From positions 1 to 14,983 of the forward strand of contig CALISP010000112.1 of the NCBI GenBank assembly GCA_938041705.1: DNA of 14,983 bases, written 5' to 3'. The notes under the pieces are model-generated. The model ran no database searches. It was not told the DNA's origin and saw only the letters and a list, made by a program, of their open reading frames with translations. This document shows, one piece after another, positions 12,873 to 14,983 of the stretch (position 1 is the first letter of the stretch; each line of letters opens with the position of its first letter). This DNA comes from an uncultured Cocleimonas sp. GTDB taxonomy: Bacteria > Pseudomonadota > Gammaproteobacteria > Thiotrichales > Thiotrichaceae. The position numbers and the translations under genes were made by a program.

Positions 12873-14582
12873 ATGTCTACTGTTCAAAGTAAAAACCTTC
12901 CCAGTCTACTAAAGAAGTTAGTAGTAGATAACAAACTCACCCAAGAGGTTGCAGAAAAAGCTGTAATAGACTCTACGGAGAGGGGTATATCGATTACTAC
13001 TCATCTAGCTCAACGCAAACTAGTTGATGAGACTGATTTAGCAATTTATAACAGTAAAGAATTTGGACTCAGTTTAATAGATTTGTCGTCAATAGAAGTT
13101 GCAATGGATGTCGAGGTGTTGCTACCTAAAGACATGATGCGAAAATCTCAATTGTATCCACTATTTAGAATGGGGAAAGCGATTACGGTAGCCGTAGCAG
13201 ATCCATTTTTCTTATCTAATTTGAGCGATGTAAGGTTTGCAACAGAGCTCATGCCTGAGCCAGTGATTGTTGAATATTCCAAACTTCAGAGTTTGATCAA
13301 TCCCAATTCAAGTGACGATTCTATTAATTCGGGTATGTCAATTTCTCATGACGCTGCTGCCCAAGATATGGTCATCGAAACGGATGAATTAGAGTCGGAA
13401 GAAGAGGAAGATGACTCAGGAGTTGATGTAACTCAATTCTTGAACGAATTATTACTGCATGCTATAAATAAAAAAGTATCTGATATTCATATCGAACCTT
13501 ATGAAAAAATTCTTCGGGTAAGATTTCGTTTAGACGGAATGCTTCAAGTAGTTAGTATGCCGCCAAAATCATTGGCTAGAAGAATGACTTCCCGCATAAA
13601 AGTAATGGCTCAATTAAATACTTCTGAGCGTCGAATTCCCCAAGATGGACGCATTCACTTTAGAGTGGGTGAGGATAAGCATATTGATTTTCGTGTGAAT
13701 ACATTACCTACGCTATACGGCGAAAAAATCGTAATGCGTATCTTGGATTCAGATACTGCAGCTCTTGGGATTGATGTACTAGGTTTTGACCCTAAACAAA
13801 AAAGTGATCTGCTTTATGCTTTAGAAAAACCTGATGGAATGATATTGGTAACTGGTCCAACAGGTAGTGGTAAAACCGTTACTCTATATGCCGGTTTAAA
13901 TATTCTAAACACTTCTGAAAGAAATATTTCTACTGCAGAAGACCCTGCTGAAATTCAAGTTCCTGGTATCAATCAGGTAAATGTTAACAATAAAGTAGGT
14001 TTGACCTTTGCAAGTGCTCTGAGAGCATTTCTTCGTCAAGATCCAGATATCATCATGGTAGGTGAGATTCGAGATTTGGAAACTGCTGAAATTTCAGTAA
14101 AAGCAGCACAGACAGGTCACTTACTGTTATCAACACTTCACACTAACTCTGCTCCAGAGACATTAACTCGTTTGATTAACATGGGTGTGCCAGCATTTAA
14201 TATTGCATCTGCCGTTCATTTAATCGTAGCTCAACGACTTGCTAGAAGGCTTTGTAAAGAGTGTAAAGCTTTGGTTGAGGATGTTCCAAAACAAGCACTT
14301 GTTCAGCTGGGGTTCGATGAAAGCGAAGTAGACTCCATAGAAATATTTGAGCCAGTTGGCTGTGGTGATTGTTCACACGGTTATAAGGGTCGTGTTGGTA
14401 TCTATCAAGTTATGCCGATCTCAAGTGAAATGCAAACAATGATAATGAATGATTCCAACTCTCTAGAAATAGCAATTCAAGCAAAAAAAGAAAATATCTT
14501 GGATCTACGACAGTCAGCATTAACTAAAGTACGTGAGGGGATTACCTCATTAGCTGAACTTGAACGAGTCACCAAGGATTAA
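12873..14582 (+). CDS. pilB: Type IV pilus assembly ATPase PilB
   Basis: Hexameric cytoplasmic ATPase that powers extension of type IV pili, acting on the platform protein PilC. The 569-residue protein has an N-terminal MshEN/GspE-N domain (about 1-150), an acidic linker (171-182, rich in Glu and Asp), the N2 domain from about 185, and the secretion ATPase core. Walker A is GPTGSGKT (328-335), the Asp box is TAEDPAEI, and Walker B is IIMVGEIRD with E398. The His box reads TGHLLLSTLHTN. A zinc-binding set of cysteines, C461-x2-C464 and C497-x2-C500, is typical of PilB and GspE and is missing from PilT. Length and order match PilB (566 in Pseudomonas). The ribosome site is weak (AGAGAG about 13 bases upstream). 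GspE is the main alternative, but a pilC follows directly. Confidence 0.95.
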   Translation: MSTVQSKNLPSLLKKLVVDNKLTQEVAEKAVIDSTERGISITTHLAQRKLVDETDLAIYNSKEFGLSLIDLSSIEVAMDVEVLLPKDMMRKSQLYPLFRMGKAITVAVADPFFLSNLSDVRFATELMPEPVIVEYSKLQSLINPNSSDDSINSGMSISHDAAAQDMVIETDELESEEEEDDSGVDVTQFLNELLLHAINKKVSDIHIEPYEKILRVRFRLDGMLQVVSMPPKSLARRMTSRIKVMAQLNTSERRIPQDGRIHFRVGEDKHIDFRVNTLPTLYGEKIVMRILDSDTAALGIDVLGFDPKQKSDLLYALEKPDGMILVTGPTGSGKTVTLYAGLNILNTSERNISTAEDPAEIQVPGINQVNVNNKVGLTFASALRAFLRQDPDIIMVGEIRDLETAEISVKAAQTGHLLLSTLHTNSAPETLTRLINMGVPAFNIASAVHLIVAQRLARRLCKECKALVEDVPKQALVQLGFDESEVDSIEIFEPVGCGDCSHGYKGRVGIYQVMPISSEMQTMIMNDSNSLEIAIQAKKENILDLRQSALTKVREGITSLAELERVTKD

Positions 14583-14596
14583 AAAGAGGAAACGTT

Positions 14597-14983
14597 ATGG
14601 CAACTGCAACTGCAAAAAACAGTAAATTAGACCAACCTACATTCGTATGGGAAGGTACTAATAAAAATGGCGTAAAGATTCGTGGTGAGAACCAAGCAAC
14701 AAATGAAAATTTTCTGCGTGCTGAACTAAGACGTCAAGGAATTAGCCCTAAAACGATTAAGAAGAAAAGTAATCGAATGACTGGCGGTAAAATTAAGCCT
14801 ATTGATATCGCTCAGTTTGCAAGGCAGTTAACTACGATGATGCGAGCAGGTGTTCCTATGGTGCAATCATTAGAGTTGATTGGCACTGGCCATGAAAAAC
14901 CAGCTATGCGTGAGTTGATCAAGAAAATCACTAAAGATATTGAAGGTGGAGATGACTTGGCAGGTGCTTTAGAGAATCATCCA
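14597..14983 (+). CDS. pilC: Type IV pilus inner-membrane platform protein PilC, 3'-truncated by window edge
   Basis: The first 129 residues are visible and the frame is open to the last base. The start ATG at 14597 follows AAAGAGGA (14583-14590) and lies 14 bases after the pilB stop. The N-terminus reads FVWEGTNKNGVKIRGENQATNENFLRAELRRQGISPKTIKKK, the usual small N-terminal domain of PilC. It is followed by the T2SSF segment KIKPIDIAQFARQLTTMMRAGVPMVQSLELIG and the IEGGDDLAGALENHP stretch. PilC is a polytopic inner-membrane protein that holds the pilin subunits and is rotated by PilB. A pilin peptidase gene pilD usually follows, outside this window. Confidence 0.95.
   Translation, partial: MATATAKNSKLDQPTFVWEGTNKNGVKIRGENQATNENFLRAELRRQGISPKTIKKKSNRMTGGKIKPIDIAQFARQLTTMMRAGVPMVQSLELIGTGHEKPAMRELIKKITKDIEGGDDLAGALENHP

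Overview
The window looks like chromosomal core DNA of an AT-rich gammaproteobacterium. The evidence is the block ruvC-ruvA-ruvB, ybgC-tolQ-tolR-tolA-tolB-pal-cpoB (ybgF), a pilB-pilC pair and a cysQ-type phosphatase, in an order familiar from Pseudomonas-like genomes. No species can be named from the sequence alone. I see no phage, insertion sequence, CRISPR array, tRNA or rRNA, and no gene-free stretch longer than about 230 bases.

Layout. At 1-783 the 3' part of cysQ runs on the + strand. It converges on a cytoplasmic DsbA-like CxxC protein (868-1479, -). A small lipoprotein with an EF-hand-like loop (1504-1857, +) is read divergently from the latter, and a membrane-anchored SPOR-domain protein follows (1955-2467, +). 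From 2616 to 12643 every gene is on the - strand. In transcription order these are a 54-residue rubredoxin (12479-12643), ruvC-ruvA-ruvB with 4-base overlaps (10214-12362), a large PlsC-type acyltransferase (8664-10121), and the complete Tol-Pal operon ybgC-tolQ-tolR-tolA-tolB-pal-cpoB (2616-8578). At the right end the + strand carries pilB (12873-14582) and the start of pilC (14597 to the window edge).

How they work together. The Tol-Pal genes encode the envelope-spanning machine that constricts the outer membrane at division: TolQ-TolR-TolA in the inner membrane, TolB and CpoB in the periplasm, Pal in the outer membrane. The SPOR protein next to them probably also acts at the septum. RuvABC branch-migrates and resolves Holliday junctions. 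PilB and PilC are the extension ATPase and platform protein of type IV pili.

The most unusual signal is not a gene. A 19-base element, consensus CAAAAGTAGGGGGGTGTCT on the + strand, occurs four times (827, 2578, 8615, 10180), always in the same orientation. Each copy lies 15-30 bases beyond the stop codon of the last gene of a - strand transcription unit: dsbA-like, tol-pal, acyltransferase and ruvCAB. It is absent from all junctions inside operons. In the mRNA it reads as a C-rich AGACACCCCCCUACUUUUG, and only one copy folds into a good hairpin. It looks like a conserved transcript-end element whose function I cannot identify. Secondary signals are a long hairpin between pal and cpoB, a hairpin over the ruvC ribosome binding site, and a repeat-rich control region before the SPOR gene.
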